A stretch of DNA of 64,000 nt from Pyxicephalus adspersus (lineage: Eukaryota; Chordata; Amphibia; Anura; Pyxicephalidae). Positions 1 through 12,837 of this stretch are shown here, piece by piece. A model generated the notes under the pieces. It saw nothing but the letters and a program-made list of their open reading frames with translations. It made no database searches and was not told the origin of the DNA. Positions within the stretch are counted from its first letter, which is position 1. Every line of letters starts with the position of its first letter. The stretch is from the NCBI RefSeq assembly GCF_032062135.1, contig NC_092859.1, forward strand, positions 49,075,852 through 49,139,851, given 5' to 3'. Position numbers and translations under genes: made by a program.

Positions 1-156
1 GACTTTTAATGCAAGATCGCCAGTAAAAAGCTGTTGGATAAGCGCGGCTCCGTGCGCGAGCTTTTTCCGTTGCTGAATAGCGCGACCGCGTACGATTCCG
101 GATCGCTAATACGAATGTGCGACCGATAATCCGATTCTGCTTGATGAATCAGGGGC
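1..156. mobile_element. MITE family A, 3' terminal part
   Basis: The first 156 bases match, with scattered substitutions, the last part of the complete copy at 53050-53427. Both share the CpG-rich core with GAATAGCGCGAC and end in the inverted terminus TTGATGAATYAGGGGC/GGGCC. The element has no coding capacity and its left part lies outside the window. CpG density is far above the AT-rich surroundings. The superfamily is unresolved; the 3-bp flank of the full copy would fit PIF/Harbinger but is not proof. Confidence 0.8.
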
Positions 157-664
157 TTGTTCTTAAATGATGACAAATTTTCAGTATTCTTTCACCACTG
201 AGAAGATTTTTCTCTTTTATTGTTACTTTTAGATTAGCAAATTCAGTTAGATTGTGTTTTTTTTTTAAATATTTAATTTTTAATAAATTACAAAACCATA
301 CTATACAAAAGAACATTATACATATAAAATACAAGTTATTTTGAAAAAATATAACACAATATACTTATAATACAAAGTATTTCTAAGATACAAAAATATG
401 ATATTTCCTTTTTGTGAAGGAAGGGCCACTAATGGCCTTATATATCTGTGCGTGTGTAAATATCAACTTTCCCTATCAAATTTCCAGAATACTTATACAC
501 CCTTTTATATACATAAATATGTGTAAACACATACTAACATACGAATGACAAAACATTCAAAACAAAAACAACAAAGTAGATTGTGTTTTGTATCCTCTAC
601 AAGTCATTGTTTTGCTCATGTATTTACTTTGTCAGATCTGTTCCTCATCTGTTATATAAATATT
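157..664. other. AT-rich sequence, nothing recognised
   Basis: This is AT-rich sequence with homopolymer runs. The short open frames on both strands are low in complexity and resemble no protein family I know. Confidence 0.6.
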
Positions 665-666
665 TA

Positions 667-1308
667 CCATATTTTTCACACTATAAGATGCACCTGACTT
701 TAAGACACACAGTTTTAGAGGAGGAAAACAAGAAAAAAAATATTCTGAACCAGTACCAGGGGTGTAGTGGGGCGGGCACATACTGTTCCCGAGCTGTGTC
801 TGTGTCCCTGCCGCTGTCATTATCCCAAATGTATAAAACCTGAAAATATAAATTTATATAAGGTTAAATTAAGTTTATTATCACCTCTCTGTAGCCTGAA
901 AATTTGAAGTTTCTACAACAGTCAGTGTGGGAGATATGAAGGTTTACACATTGGGGGTATTGACAGCAATAGGGACACAGACTCAGATCTCATGCTGCTG
1001 CTGGTATACAAAGGGTAAGATTATTTCACAGTGCAAGATGGGCAGGGAGCTGCAAAGCTCATCTCCGAGGTCTAAAGGACATTCCCACGCTTGCACTGTG
1101 AAATAACCCTAGTCTTCATATAGCAGCTGCATGAGATCTGTGCTTGTCCGTGCTGCTCCAATTACCCCAATGTGTAAACCTTCATATAAACGTGGCGCAC
1201 CGCTGACGGTACTGCAGCCAGGTGGCAATATTCACTCTGTAAGACGCAGGGATATTTCCTGCCAACTTTTTTTGGGGAAAAATGCATCTTTTGGAGCGAA
1301 AAATACGG
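667..1308. mobile_element. Fold-back DNA element with TA flanks
   Basis: The left end CCATATTTTTCACAC and the right end read in reverse, CCGTATTTTTCGCTCC, form imperfect terminal inverted repeats. Each is bordered by TA (665-666 and 1309-1310), as expected for Tc1/mariner-type target sites. The interior folds back: 934-1037 is an inverted copy of 1090-1187, and a third diverged unit lies near 790-835. There is no transposase frame, so it is non-autonomous. The superfamily call rests on the TA flanks only. Confidence 0.65.
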
Positions 1309-3394
1309 TATATAGGAACTAATCATCAGGTGAAAAATAATCTTATATACAGTATTTTTTGTATGTATTGCTTTTATTTTTTAACCTTTAGAAGTGCAAA
1401 AATAGTGGGATTTACAAAAGTAGAACAAAATTAGATCTCTGCTTGCAACATGTTTAGACCAATATATTGAAGACACCTGTTTAAAATATTAGTATTCTTA
1501 AAAGTGGTGGTAACTTCAATAGCAATTTATATATTTTTTTAAACACTTTAGGATTGTGATTTGTATTCTGGAGTCCCTGATTTTGTTCCACCATGATAAG
1601 TCCACTAGTAAGTAAGACAAAAGTAAAGATATAAAAACATCTACTGGCCTGATCTGTAAATTCAAATGTTGAGGTCATTGGCAGATTGTGCAGGGTTGCA
1701 TAAGTCTCTGTGGTCTTTGTCCAGTTTACCAACAGTTCGCCTGAAATGACCCTAACGTTTGGGTTGATTTGGTAGCCGATTTCAAATCTCATTGAAGTCA
1801 ATTACATGTATAGCACACATCCCTGTAAATCTAGCTGGCAGCCATAAACGTCTGTCATTGGTCAAGCACCCATAATGTGACTATATTATGAACATTTAAG
1901 CATGTTTTGATATAAAGAGGAGATCCTGTTCCTACTGTCTATAGAGGTCCTACTCAGTAGGCATATCTTCTGGCACTGTTGAGTGTCAGCAGTATTTTCC
2001 AAAGAGCAATGTTACCTACATTTGTTTCAGAATGGCTCAGAGTGAATAATGAGAAGCCTGACACTAATCTCTCCCTGAAAGGTATGTCCTACTGGCACTG
2101 CAAAGGCAAATCAAAAATGCCTTTAGCACTGACTGGTATAGAGTACAGCTCACTCCTTAAGGCTGGCATTTTATGACAGTTTTCAATGGCTGATAACTAT
2201 AACTTCTATGATAGTATACAAAGGATACAGCAGCAGAAATGTTTAGAAAAATATGGAAAATATTTACCTGTTTGACTCTAATGATCAGATGATCGATTTG
2301 ACTACTAATGTCACACATGCACTGTTGATGCAAGAGCAGATTGTCAGTTCATCTGGGGAGTTGACAGCTCTTAACCTGGAAGTGCTCAAACTTGACAGCT
2401 TTTTGGTTTCCTGCTACCCAGAGAAGATCAGCAAATAGATAATTGATCTCCTACCTTTCTCCATCCTGACACCCTCCATGGAGGTCCTGGGTAAAGAGGA
2501 TGGACAGATAAAAGTGGAAGAGCAGATTTGAATTTACCTGGATCCCAACTGACAGTTCAGAGTGCAAATGTAGTTAAACTCTGTGCTGGTATAGGGACGA
2601 GGAGTTTGGTAAAATGCCTGTTCTCTCGTTACATATGGTATACATTGGCAGCAGGAAATAGGGTAAAATCACTGATAAACCAAGCTTCCAATCTTCCAGA
2701 TTAAAAACTAATAATTCAGTTTTAATTAAATCGATGTGTTTGGTAATATTTCTATATAGGAGCATAATGTATCCGATTCTCCCCTTTTTGGATTTATAAA
2801 TTTACACTCCAAGCTATACAAAATAACATATTTTGTTATATAACAATAAACTACATTTTCAATATAATCACATTTTTTTCTCACTTGTAGCTAATACTAA
2901 CATTACCTTAACTTATATTTGACTAACAAGCAAGAGCCCTGTATTGCCCAGGGCATCCAGGAGTAGCAAATGTCATTCTGGCATAGTTTCCTGTCCTTAG
3001 CATCCTTTTTTAAAATGGTATAGTAACTGACTTCAGCACATGAGTTATGACATTGCCCCAGGACTGTTAAGTGATGGCTGTCACCATTTGCTCAATCTCA
3101 GTGATACAAATAACTAAAAATTCTTCAGGTAATGTATTTGGCCAATTGTGCTCCAATCATGATTAATGTATACTTGTACAATAAATTACAGAATTTTAGT
3201 GAATATAGTTTACCCTAGTCACTAAGGTAATATTCATTTTGCAAAAAAAATAATTATAAATAAAACACTTAATGATAGTTCTCCTGCTATTGTTCTGATT
3301 CACTGGTTTAAATGCTTTATAAACTTTTTTTTAATATTTAATGAAATGATTAAAGCTCCAGATTCCCAATCAATTTCAGGGTTATGCTAATGCA
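1309..3394. other. No gene or repeat recognised
   Basis: Mostly AT-rich single-copy-looking sequence. Two plus-strand open frames near 1979-2176 and 2253-2438 are short, have no recognisable domain and no supporting splice context that I can defend. Confidence 0.5.
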
Positions 3395-3938
3395 ACAATG
3401 GCAGACCTTCAGGAGCTCAACTGCATTGGCTATTTGGCCGGAGAGGTGGGTGGGCTTGACTCAGAGGTAGTGAGTGGTCTGGAAGGTGCAGTAAGGTGCA
3501 GAAATGAAGTCTGTGGTCAATCCTAATTCCCAATCAGATAGTTTCATCCAAGTAGTCTGGTAAAGGTTGACAGGTAAAGTGGTTGACAAAAAATATCCTT
3601 AATGATATTAGACCCAGGCACAATTGGCTTCAGGGCGCTGGCTCACTTCACTGCAAATTTATTGCCCAGTGGTGGAACTCTGCAGCATATTCCTCCACTG
3701 GCCTATGACTATGCCAAACACCACAAACTTTTGCCTATGCAGGTGAAGCATGGCTCTGAAAAATTCATACACTGAAAAGAGGGCTGGGTTCCCCTGAGGC
3801 AGGTGGAAGGCCCATGTCTGGGAATCCCCATGGAGATGAATAGGCCAACTCTCTGAGGTTCAGTGCCAGATGAGAGTGGTCTCGGACAAATATAATATTT
3901 CATTTCAAAATTTCTGGAAGAGGAATCTTGGGTTCCAT
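3395..3938 (-). pseudogene. Ty3/gypsy gag remnant
   Basis: Read on the minus strand, this stretch resembles the gag capsid region of vertebrate Ty3/gypsy retrotransposons. It starts near 3938 with a methionine followed by EPKIPLPE, then an SSGTEPQRVGLFIS segment, a conserved block around LFSVYEFFRAM, and a late segment around 3490-3600 like the end of capsid. The match jumps between frames and has several in-frame stops, so no protein can be made. No protease or reverse transcriptase follows in the expected downstream direction (lower coordinates), so the element is heavily deleted. The family call comes from pattern memory, not from a search. Confidence 0.72.
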
Positions 3939-3994
3939 GAGAGAGACCGTCATAACAGGATCCAGATCTTAAGCAGTTGTGTCAGTTGACTTAC

Positions 3995-4380
3995 AGCACC
4001 CGTCAGGAGCCGGACTTGTTCACTCTGCGGTGGTGGGTAGTTGTAATGTAAGGCTGAAAAAAAGGGTTCAGCACTGTGCCCTAATTGCGATTGAGAATTA
4101 TTGGGAGGGCAAAGCCTCCAGGGATACCTACGTCACGCATGACAGGAGGCTCTTGGCTTGTCCTTCACGGGCATGCGCAGAAGGAGCCTTCTGCGCAGGA
4201 GAAAAAATTGCTGATCTCATGCATAGTTTTTTCCAACCTACATCACTCGATCCTGTGCCTGGGTCGGGTGATGTAGGAAGAAGAACCCGGAAGAAGAGGA
4301 ACAGACGGATGCCAGGACGACACGGGACACGATGGAAGACACCTCCTGACCAATCAACTGTGCTGCGGGATTGAAGGTAA
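3995..4380. repeat. GC-richer unclassified repeat with inverted repeats
   Basis: The base composition changes abruptly here. A perfect palindrome with 11-bp arms lies at 4174-4197 (TGCGCAGAAGG and its complement) and an imperfect one at 4236-4278 (CCTACATCACTCGA against TCGGGTGATGTAGG). The open frames across this stretch on both strands are a by-product of low stop density. It is probably a non-autonomous DNA transposon or LTR fragment; no termini were found. Confidence 0.4.
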
Positions 4381-5060
4381 GTAAATTCAAAAGATGACAA
4401 AGACAGAGGTATGATAAGGTTTTTTGTACCCTAGATCTCTTCTGCTATATTAGATCACAACTATTATTGTGTCAGCAGTACTACACAACTGAACTCAGAT
4501 TCTCCGTATGTATAAAGTCTCACAAAACCTATACAATGTTTAAAAATGTGAAGTTAATAAGAAAGTATTGGTGCATTATGCATTTTTCATTTTTGATAAT
4601 TACAAAAAGTGAAATATTATTTGGAGGAAAGGCTAATTTAGCAAACTTAAACAAGGAAATGTTTAAAATAAAAAAGTTCATTTCTTTTCTGGTATTTTTA
4701 TCTGTTATTTGTACCTCTTTTTTATCTATATGATTTCCATTGCCTGCGGACCACATTGGCCCTCTCCTCATTCCCCTTTTGCTCGTTGTCTTGCCGGGCA
4801 TGGGGCTGTCTTCTATTTTTTCTATGAGATTGTGTTACCAGAAGGAGGAGGAGCTTCCTGAGCATGCTCAGTGTTAGCTCCCTGAGAGTGGGCGTGTACT
4901 ATAGACCTCAGCAATCAGCTGTAGCTGCTCCCCGCCAACCTTATAATGTGAGATAATCTCTCAGCTTGGTGGTGGAAGCACATATAGGTGGATTCCTTCT
5001 TTTAACCAGAAGCAATATCCTCCATGAATGTTGCTTGTAGCCAAGTCCATGATATCAAAA
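4381..5060. other. No gene recognised
   Basis: AT-rich to about 4740, then mixed composition. No domain, terminal repeat or RNA gene was seen. Confidence 0.5.
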
Positions 5061-5066
5061 ATCATA

Positions 5067-5242
5067 GGAAGAAATAGGCAATCTTTTCAATGTGAAGCAA
5101 TATGGTCCAAAAAGCCCTCTTTGCCTATTTCTTCTTATAACTTCTTTTTTCTTTGTATATGTACACACATCTAAATGCATACACACGTTTGGCTTTATAT
5201 GCACTCATGTCTATACATACATGAGTGCATATGAAGCAAAAC
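5067..5242. repeat. Nested inverted repeats
   Basis: Two palindromic pairs lie here: GGAAGAAATAGGCAA near 5068 with TTGCCTATTTCTTCTT near 5121, and a pair of about 24-bp arms at 5187-5210 and 5219-5242 around a short loop. The layout suggests a small MITE with subterminal hairpins, but no target duplication was identified. Confidence 0.45.
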
Positions 5243-5334
5243 AAGCAATATACACAAATAAAATACAAACTTACCATAATGAGGACTGTGCAAAAGTGCA
5301 GTGCAGTTTTCAACTGATAAAACAATTCAAGCGC

Positions 5335-5490
5335 ATGTAGCTGGTCCGCCATGGCGCACAACTATGAGCTACACACTCCTGAAGTTTGGCGCACAACTAT
5401 GCGCATCAAACAACTGAGTTTTAACAAGACAATTGTGCTGTTTTTAGCCTTACAAATAATTCAGAGAAAGGAACAATCACAATTATCTTT
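5335..5490. repeat. Repeat family B, copy 1
   Basis: The segment with CTATGCGCATCAAA and GACAATTGTGCTG recurs at 47316-47440 in the same orientation with few differences. No termini or coding capacity. In the second copy it lies next to families A and C, which may mean these are pieces of one composite repeat. Confidence 0.6.
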
Positions 5491-6536
5491 TTAAACTGTG
5501 TCCTGGGAGATTGGAGAGGAGATCACATAACAACAAACCCCCCAAAAAACAACAACATTTTACAAACAACTTTATTCAAAAGAAACATTTGCTAAAAGGT
5601 CACAATAAAATATAAAAACACATCAAAACCAAAAAAAAACACACATCACTAAAATTTATATAAATCTATCTTTTTTGTTCATATAGTTTTTGGAAATATT
5701 GTTGAATGTCTGCTAACTGATTTTTTAAAATAATAATTAACATGACTTAAAGTCTGATTGACTGAATTTAAAAGTGAACTTAGCTTTCAATACAATATTT
5801 ATTGTCAAACATTCTTAAGGAAACTCATTCCCTTGGATGAAATTGGCATTATACTGTATATATCAGTCACTATCCTTATCTTTATCACTATCCTTTAGTA
5901 ACCTATAGTGACTATCAGTCACTATCCTTATCTGAGAGATGACCATTTTTACCCCTTTCTTTTTTATCAGCTTGGAGAGTAGCTTTTTTTTCATAGCAAA
6001 TTTTGCCTGCCTCCATCAATATTTTTCAATATTTAGGCTGTGCTATTTGTACTCTTAATCAGCCTTGCATAATTCTGATTATTATGCTTGTGATAGTGCA
6101 CATAAAAAATCCTGCCACATAAAGATCTTTAAAGTCCATTCCAAATTTCTGAGCAGGCTGTGCTATTCAAGCAATATTTTTCCATGATCTGATTGCTTTT
6201 GGTTGTAATTCCCTGCTCTCTGCCCACCCCCAAATAGACCTCCAGAAACTATATTATAATAAATCAGAAACTTTTTTTGTTTTGGAAGTTAAACTGCCTA
6301 TCTGTTTTATGATAAATCTGGATCCATACGGAATCAAAGCAATTTATTTCAAACCATTTTTAAGGACTGACAAATTATTATGTGTACAGTACAGTACTAC
6401 AGTAGATTACATTTATTTTGCAAATAAATGGATAAAATTGCCATGTTATAAAATCCTAATCCCTGAACGCAATGCTAAAAAAAGCATGTGTAATGGAATG
6501 ATTTAAATTTGAAAAATGTTTGTACCAAGGTTTATA
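5491..6536. other. AT-rich sequence, nothing recognised
   Basis: AT-rich with a short local duplication (CACTATCCTTATCT occurs twice near 5868-5935). No gene was recognised. Confidence 0.5.
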
Positions 6537-6692
6537 GGCTCGATTTAAAAAACAGGGAATCTCACATCCCCCCAAACATGATTTCTGGGAATCAATTACT
6601 GTCATTGAAACATATGGACTTGGAAGATTCCCATAAGGGAATATTTAATGGAATGACAGATTCCCTGCTTTATAAAGAGTCCTATGTGTATC
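6537..6692. mobile_element. MITE family C, copy 1
   Basis: A palindromic element of about 156 bp. The left end GGCTCGATTTAAAAAACAGG and the right end, which reads CTGCTTTATAAAGAGTCC, are imperfect inverted repeats; the inner part contains CAGGGAATCTCACAT and its inverted partner. Related copies lie at 34325-34441 and 47470-47608. Non-coding; superfamily unknown. Confidence 0.65.
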
Positions 6693-8248
6693 TATGAGAC
6701 TCTATGGAACAATAATTAAAGATTATTTTGTGGGTATAGAAACTTTGGAATGTGTAAGGGCAACAAGACCACTCCCATCATTTGCTGTGACATGATACAT
6801 GTGCCGCATCACTGTGGTTCAAGGCATTTACAATCATGGAAATGTAGATTTTCTTTTTCACCCTGTCTGCAATGTATCCATGAAACACAGTATTACCAAG
6901 TATATATCAAGCTTGATCCAACATGCCTAATTTATTCCTGCTAAGCCTGGTCATTCATGTCTATTGTGTTTTATGCAACAAGAGTTCAATGGACTATATG
7001 TTGACAATTAAATATATATTTATATATTAAATATTAGTATTAATGGGGCATAGAATGTGTCTGGTTAGAACGGCAGGCCATTTTCAACCTTAACACACCA
7101 AATATAATGGTACCAAAATCTTGGAATAGCAATTTATAGCAGTTAACACTGAACAGTTGGCAGGCCAGTCCAAAAAAAGCTTTTAATTGCAGTTTTGACA
7201 TTTTTTTTCCCCGTCTTAGCATAGTACATTTGCCAGAAAGTAGTAGTAAAATCCCATTTTTAAACTTATATAATACCTATTAAGCCTGAAGCACACAAAA
7301 TTCACAAGCAATAAATTACTTTTCATATAAGAACTAAGATCAACCTTGGGATGGAAACACATATAGGGGTACATCATTTAATATGAATTAATTAAATAAG
7401 ATTGTAAATTGAAACTATTATTATCCATATTTCCTTTACTCATACAATAAATGTTGTGGGCCCAAAATGTTTTTCTACATTACTAATAATATTTCATACC
7501 GTTAATAAAAATGCCAAACTGATTGTATCAATAAAAAAGGTAAGATTTACTTTGTCATTTATCTAGTAGAATAGAACTAATATAACTGTCCTTTGAAAAT
7601 TGCTACAAAGAACAATATCAATAAATGAAAAATGTACTCATTTTACTAGGTCAAAACGTAATTTACTGAATCTACTAAAGAAAGAAATAAAGCTTTGTCT
7701 GCTACTATTATAGTTTAATTGTGTTCAGACACTCAAAATATAATCTTGAAATCAATAAAAGGGTTATGCGCATGGAAGCTATATTGAATTTAAACCCAAT
7801 TTTGAAGTTAAAGTAAAAAATGTTTGAATGATTTAGGGATCCAGCAAAATGGTAAGTTTGCAGTGTCTAGGCTTGTTTTGTTTTGCTAAAGCAGATAAAG
7901 CCAGAGTAGCAAAGCTTGCTCCAGAAGGATGTAAAGATGGGTAGTTTTCTTAGTAAAAGTGACAGTTTCTCTGCAGCAGTCTGATATGAGCTGTTCTGAG
8001 TTACGTATACAGCTCTGAAAGAAGCAAGTAGACGGAGTTTTGCTGACTTCAGATCTCTGATTCAGCAGCATAGAGAATTATAGGGAGCACAGACAGTGCA
8101 TACAGTAACGATTAAATTAAAGTTGAGTGGAGTGAAGGATTGGCAGAAGCTATTGCCATTACACTCAGTTATTCACAGAATACTTGAACATAGCAAGTTG
8201 ATCTCAGTTTGCTCACTCCCAGAACTAATAGGTTGGTGCCCCTGACAC
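6693..8248. other. No gene or repeat recognised
   Basis: AT-rich sequence with short chance frames only. I see no terminal repeats, poly-A retroposon ends or RNA genes. Confidence 0.5.
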
Positions 8249-8830
8249 TAGGGATGAGCAAGAATGACTCTGGCATTCTCGCGAAAATTTCCTCGAACTT
8301 CCGATGGGTCAACAAAATTTCAGAGAACCGATTTTGCAAAACCATCAGAAGATCGAGGAAATCATTCTGATCCCTGGCACTAAAGGTAAAGTAACCTATA
8401 GTGCCCTAGGATCGCACATGAACTCTTAATAAAGTTTCTCCATTGAGAGTTCATCTGCAGTTCAGTTACCACGGTCACAGGGCTGATAAGTACAGCCCGG
8501 TGACCGTGGGAACTGAACTGCAGATGAACTCTCAAAAGAGAAAATATATTGAGAGTTCATCTGCAGTTCCACTGCGATCCCCGGGCACTAGAGGTTAAAT
8601 ACCCTCTAGTGCCCCTAGTTTGCAGTGGATTTTCAGGGCTGCATACGTTCATGCAACCCTGGGAATCCTGTGTGTGATCCCCAATACTAGAGGTTAAATG
8701 GGGACAAGTCTCCCCATTCGAAACCTCTAGTGCTCTCTGATTGGCTGAGGAAAGCTTTCCTCAGCCACTGCTGTCTGTCTGATTTTATCCACTTCAGGTG
8801 TATGTCCTGCCCACTTGACCCCACCCAGTG
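8249..8830. mobile_element. Non-autonomous hAT-like repeat sharing modules with the 22.5-kb element
   Basis: Starts near TAGGGATGAGCAAG. It holds a strong hairpin at 8444-8534 (arms with GAGAGTTCATCTGCAG) and a third copy of the arm at about 8550. The part around 8680-8760, with GAGGTTAAATGGGGACAAG and CTAGTGCTCT followed by TGATTGGCTGAG, matches the internal region around 23807-23945 of the hAT element at 22535-24363. The right boundary is uncertain and no target duplication was found. Confidence 0.55.
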
Positions 8831-9339
8831 TTTAATGTACTTTTTTGGGTACTCTTTCAAATGTTGGGAGGTATGGTGATGTCAGAGGTGAAGGGTCAAA
8901 GGAACCCCTGACATTCATCAGAGCATGCTTGCAAGCCATATTGAAGGGGAGGGATCTTCAGCTTCATGATAGAAGTTAAGAAGTCTAATTTACCGGTACA
9001 CAATCCAGGTGTATATGTTGTCGCCATAATGCATGAAGGCCGGTGGGTTCGATCATGTTCCCCACGGAATTTTCTATACCGCCCAGTAGTTCCACCGATC
9101 GTTGGGTTATTGCTTACTTGCTTGGTTGTTGGGTGTGGCAGGAATCCCAGCTGAAATAACCTTGAACATTACGGTACCTCAGATGTTCTATGTCTTTCCT
9201 CCATTTCTACCCCAATGTTGTACCCTACCCCTTTCATGTACTCCCCCTTTGTCCTTGAGTGGATCCTTGAAGGTATTCCTGAAGGTTTGGAGGGCCCCTA
9301 TGGAGAAAGCTATTGCTGTTGGCCGCAAGTAAATCTATA
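8831..9339 (+). other. Sequence upstream of the LINE endonuclease
   Basis: It lies directly before the LINE ORF2 remnant and may include its 5' or inter-ORF region. I cannot identify an ORF1 product in it. The frames at 8966-9154 and 9102-9332 show no known domain. Confidence 0.35.
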
Positions 9340-9372
9340 GTTTCCTATTTTTATTTCTTTAAATGCTCTCCA

Positions 9373-12300
9373 ACAAACTTTATTTTGTATCTTTCAATGT
9401 CAAATGCCTCAATTCATATGCCAAATAAAAACTTGCAGGACTTGAAACTTCAACAAGCAGATATTGCTTTCTTGCAGGTGATGCACTTAGATCAAGACGG
9501 TACACTTAACTTCGCCAAATGCCAATTCTCTCAGACATTCCTTGCTCCAACAAATTCTAAAAAAACAGGGGGGCCGGGGGGGGGGGGGGGGTTGGCCATA
9601 CTTATCCATGCCTATGACTCATTTACTCTTGCTAAATCAATCATAGACCCAGGAGGTCACTACATTATTCTGCAAGGTCAGTTGGAAACAAAGGAAGTAG
9701 TCCTATTTACCATATATGCTCCTCCCAGTTTACCTTCCTAGAACATGTTCTTCAACACAAGCTACTGCATTACCCCACACCTTTTTTTGGTGGCAGGTGA
9801 ATATAATCTTTCACACACCCCTGCACTAGATTGTTTTGCCTCTGATCCAATCATCAAACCCTGCCCCACCTCCACAACATTGACAAGATTACGTAAATTA
9901 ATGCATACTGTAAATTTAGTCCCTTTGGCATCTTGCCCACCCCACAAACAATATACTTTTTACTCCTCAGTCCATAAAACACACACAAGGATTGACTACT
10001 TTTTCGCAAACACGCCTATGGTTAGGGCTACTTCGCATTCAGAAATAGGCTCTATTAGTTGATCAGATCTTGCCCCTATTAAGCTGGTAGTGGACTGTGA
10101 AACCACACATATCAAGAAATGCCACTGGCCCCTGAACAACTTCCTGCCAAAACACATACCCACTAAGGTGCCCTCCAGACTACCCTGGACAGGTACTTTC
10201 AAGAACATTCACTCAACAGTGACACGAACCACAACCCTTTGGGAGGCACACAAATCAGTCATTAGAGGACAATGCATCTCTATATCAACACAATTTAAAG
10301 AGGATAAATTGTTTCAGCTTAGACAACTTACAACCACCCTACAAAACCTTGATAGGGCTCCCTTAGTACAGCTTCTACGTCAAGCAGTGAAAGATCGCCA
10401 CCAGTTGAAAAAACTAGAGTTAGACAAAGTGGAACGTTCACTGATATTTCTAAGACAAAGATACTATGACAAAACGAACAAATCCGACGCTGTATTAGCG
10501 CAACAGGTCAGAGAGTGATGCTCCATGTCAACCCCACTAGCGTTACGTGATCGTATTGACAGCATCCAATATGACCCAGAGGCTATCGCCAACATTTTTA
10601 GTGACTATTATACTGATCTTTACAACATGGTAGACAATTTCCAAGCGGGGATGGCTCCCGATCTCCATACACATATTCACTGCCCATTTTAGAGGACTCC
10701 GCACTGGAAGCCCTTTATTATTAAAATTTAGGAGGAAGACCTAGCTACTACATCAAGCCTACCTTTACATAAAGCCCCAGGCCCAGGTGGATTCTCCAAT
10801 AATTACTATAAAACCTTTGCATCTACATGAATCCCTCATATGATCAAACTGTTAAAAAGCTTCTTAGCAGGGTCACTGTTTCCCAATTTCATGCTTTATT
10901 CCTATAGCTCTGTATTTCCTAAGCCATGGAAAAACCCTTTAAAATTCTACCTTCTACCACCCGATAGCCCTCCTTAACATAGATTTAAAAATTTTTACTA
11001 GACCCTTGGCTTCACATCTAGGGACATATCTGACAACAATAATAGCCAAACACCAAATGGGAATTCATTGCAGGGCGCCAAGCAGGTGATATTTTGAGAC
11101 TCACTATTGATATCATGGATGCACTCAAACTATAAACCGGTGCAGTGATCCTAAGCTTGATTGTGGAAAAAGCATTTGACTGCTTTAGCTGGGCTTTTAT
11201 AAAGCAGATGTTGCAATGGATTGGGATCTGGGGTTCTTTTTCAACTGCTTTAACAGCTTTGTATACCAACTCCACAGCAGAGGTCAAACTCCCACACTCT
11301 AAATCTCCATGGTAACCAGGCAAGGCAGGAAAGGGTGCCTGCTCTCCCTGCTTCTCTTTGCTTTATGCATAGAACCTCTTGTGTCTATAATAAGGAAACA
11401 CCCTGGCATTACTGGAGTACCTATTAAGACTAAAGAGTTCACAATACCACTCTACACAGATGATGTGCTCCTTACTCTTACTAATCCTCTTATAACCTTA
11501 CCCAATTTACATAAGGTACTGGATAAGAAAGGCGCCCTCTCTGGTTACAAAATTAACCCAACTAAAGCAGATGCCCTTCCTATCCTGCTCTTGTTCAGCA
11601 ACTCCAATCACAATATCCCTACCACTGGAAATCCAAATAGCTCAAATACTTAGGGATTCCCCTCACCTCAACATATTTGGCACTATATAAAAGCAATTTT
11701 ATCCCACTCTTCAGTGAGATAGCATCTCTCCTTAAAAACTGGAATTCGCTCCAGATCTTTTTTGGGGGGGCATATAGCAGATGAAGATGTCTATCTTACC
11801 CAAACTTTATTATCTTACTCTATTCTCCCGGTACCCATACCATTGAAGTTACTTAAGTGGCTGCAGGTCTATATAATAGATTTTAACTGGGGCTACAAAA
11901 GACATTTGACGGAACTTGAGAAATTGTTGATGGCACCAATTCATCCTAATTCTTGTCCTTGCCAGAAACCACCATGTTGACCCCAATACAGTTTATGAGG
12001 TGTATCTGATTGCAATGCAAACATAAATTTACTCTGACCTTCAGTGATTCAGTGCTTACTTCCTTTTTATATACTCCAGCAATTCCAAACAGTACCACCT
12101 GCCATATGGCACACCCATTGCATATAAGTCTACTTTTTTTTATTTTGGTTAAATAATCAACCCTTGCACCAGTAGACTCCTGTCCTTGCAGAAGTTCAAG
12201 CAGAAATTTGATATTCCTACTATACCAGTTTATAGTTATCTACAGTCTACCCTAAAGCAAAGCACAGCTAAATACAGCGGTAGTAACAGGTCTTGGGCAG

Positions 12301-12480
12301 GGAGCTACCATTTTCTCTGTGGAAAATGATATGGCAGAAAGCTCAGAAGAGCTCCTTTTGCACCGTATAAAAGGAAAATAAATATAAGATCCTGATGCAA
12401 TGGAATGTTACCCCAGAGGTTCTGAACAAGATATATCCCTACCATAGTCAACCTCTGCTGGAGATGCATCTCTGAGGTGA
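9373..12480 (+). pseudogene. LINE ORF2 (endonuclease and reverse transcriptase), broken
   Basis: ORF2 would nick target DNA and copy the element's RNA into it (target-primed reverse transcription). Visible motifs: FNVKCLN near 9395, LQQADIAFLQ in the endonuclease at about 9447-9476, HKTHTRIDYFF near 9974-10006 followed by a degraded SDxAPI-like end, KAPGPGGFSNNYYK at 10771-10812 in the RT fingers, an EKAFD-type block near 11168-11181, a KGCLLSLLLFALCIEPL block near 11330-11380, and the catalytic-site equivalent YTDDVLL near 11452-11472, where the usual YADD has T for A. Frameshifts and stops separate these blocks, for example stops after 9741, 10062 and 10518, so the gene is dead. A run of 16 G at 9576-9591 lies within the endonuclease frame. 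Confidence 0.85.
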
Positions 12481-12491
12481 GTAACCTTTAC

Positions 12492-12837
12492 CAGTGGTCG
12501 CCAACCTTTTCGGTCCCGCGGACCACTAAAATCACCGGCTATCTGAATGTGCATTCGTGAGGAGCCGGGTATCACTCAAAGAGGGAGAAATTATGACATA
12601 ACCCCGCCCACTCTCCCATCGTAGATCTGAGCCTGCAATAGGAGAGTGGGCAGGTTGTGTCCAGAGACACAGCCCGCTCACTTCCCTGAGCCTGGGAACT
12701 GTACTGGGGACGTGGTCCGTGGCTCTGGCCAGTGCGTCACCGCAGCAGGGTCTTTCTTCTGACCCCGCTCAGGGGTGCACTGGCCAGAGCTGCCAACCAC
12801 CAAAATTTTCTCGTGGACCACCGGTTGGCGATCAATG
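12492..12837. mobile_element. hAT-type MITE inserted in the LINE
   Basis: A 346-bp element with termini CAGTGGTCGCCAACC and, in reverse, CATTGATCGCCAACC. It is flanked by ACCTTTAC (12484-12491) and ACCTATAC (12838-12845), an 8-bp target duplication with one mismatch, as expected for hAT. It is GC-rich and non-coding. LINE ORF2 similarity resumes on the far side, so the MITE entered after the LINE. Confidence 0.85.

Noticed and set aside
3979..4400. A 131-codon plus frame and a 90-codon minus frame
   Set aside because: They overlap on opposite strands in a palindrome-bearing GC-richer repeat and resemble no protein.
9040..9065. A GGTTCGATC word resembling the B box of a tRNA-derived SINE
   Set aside because: No A box at the right distance, no cloverleaf and no tail. 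Probably chance.
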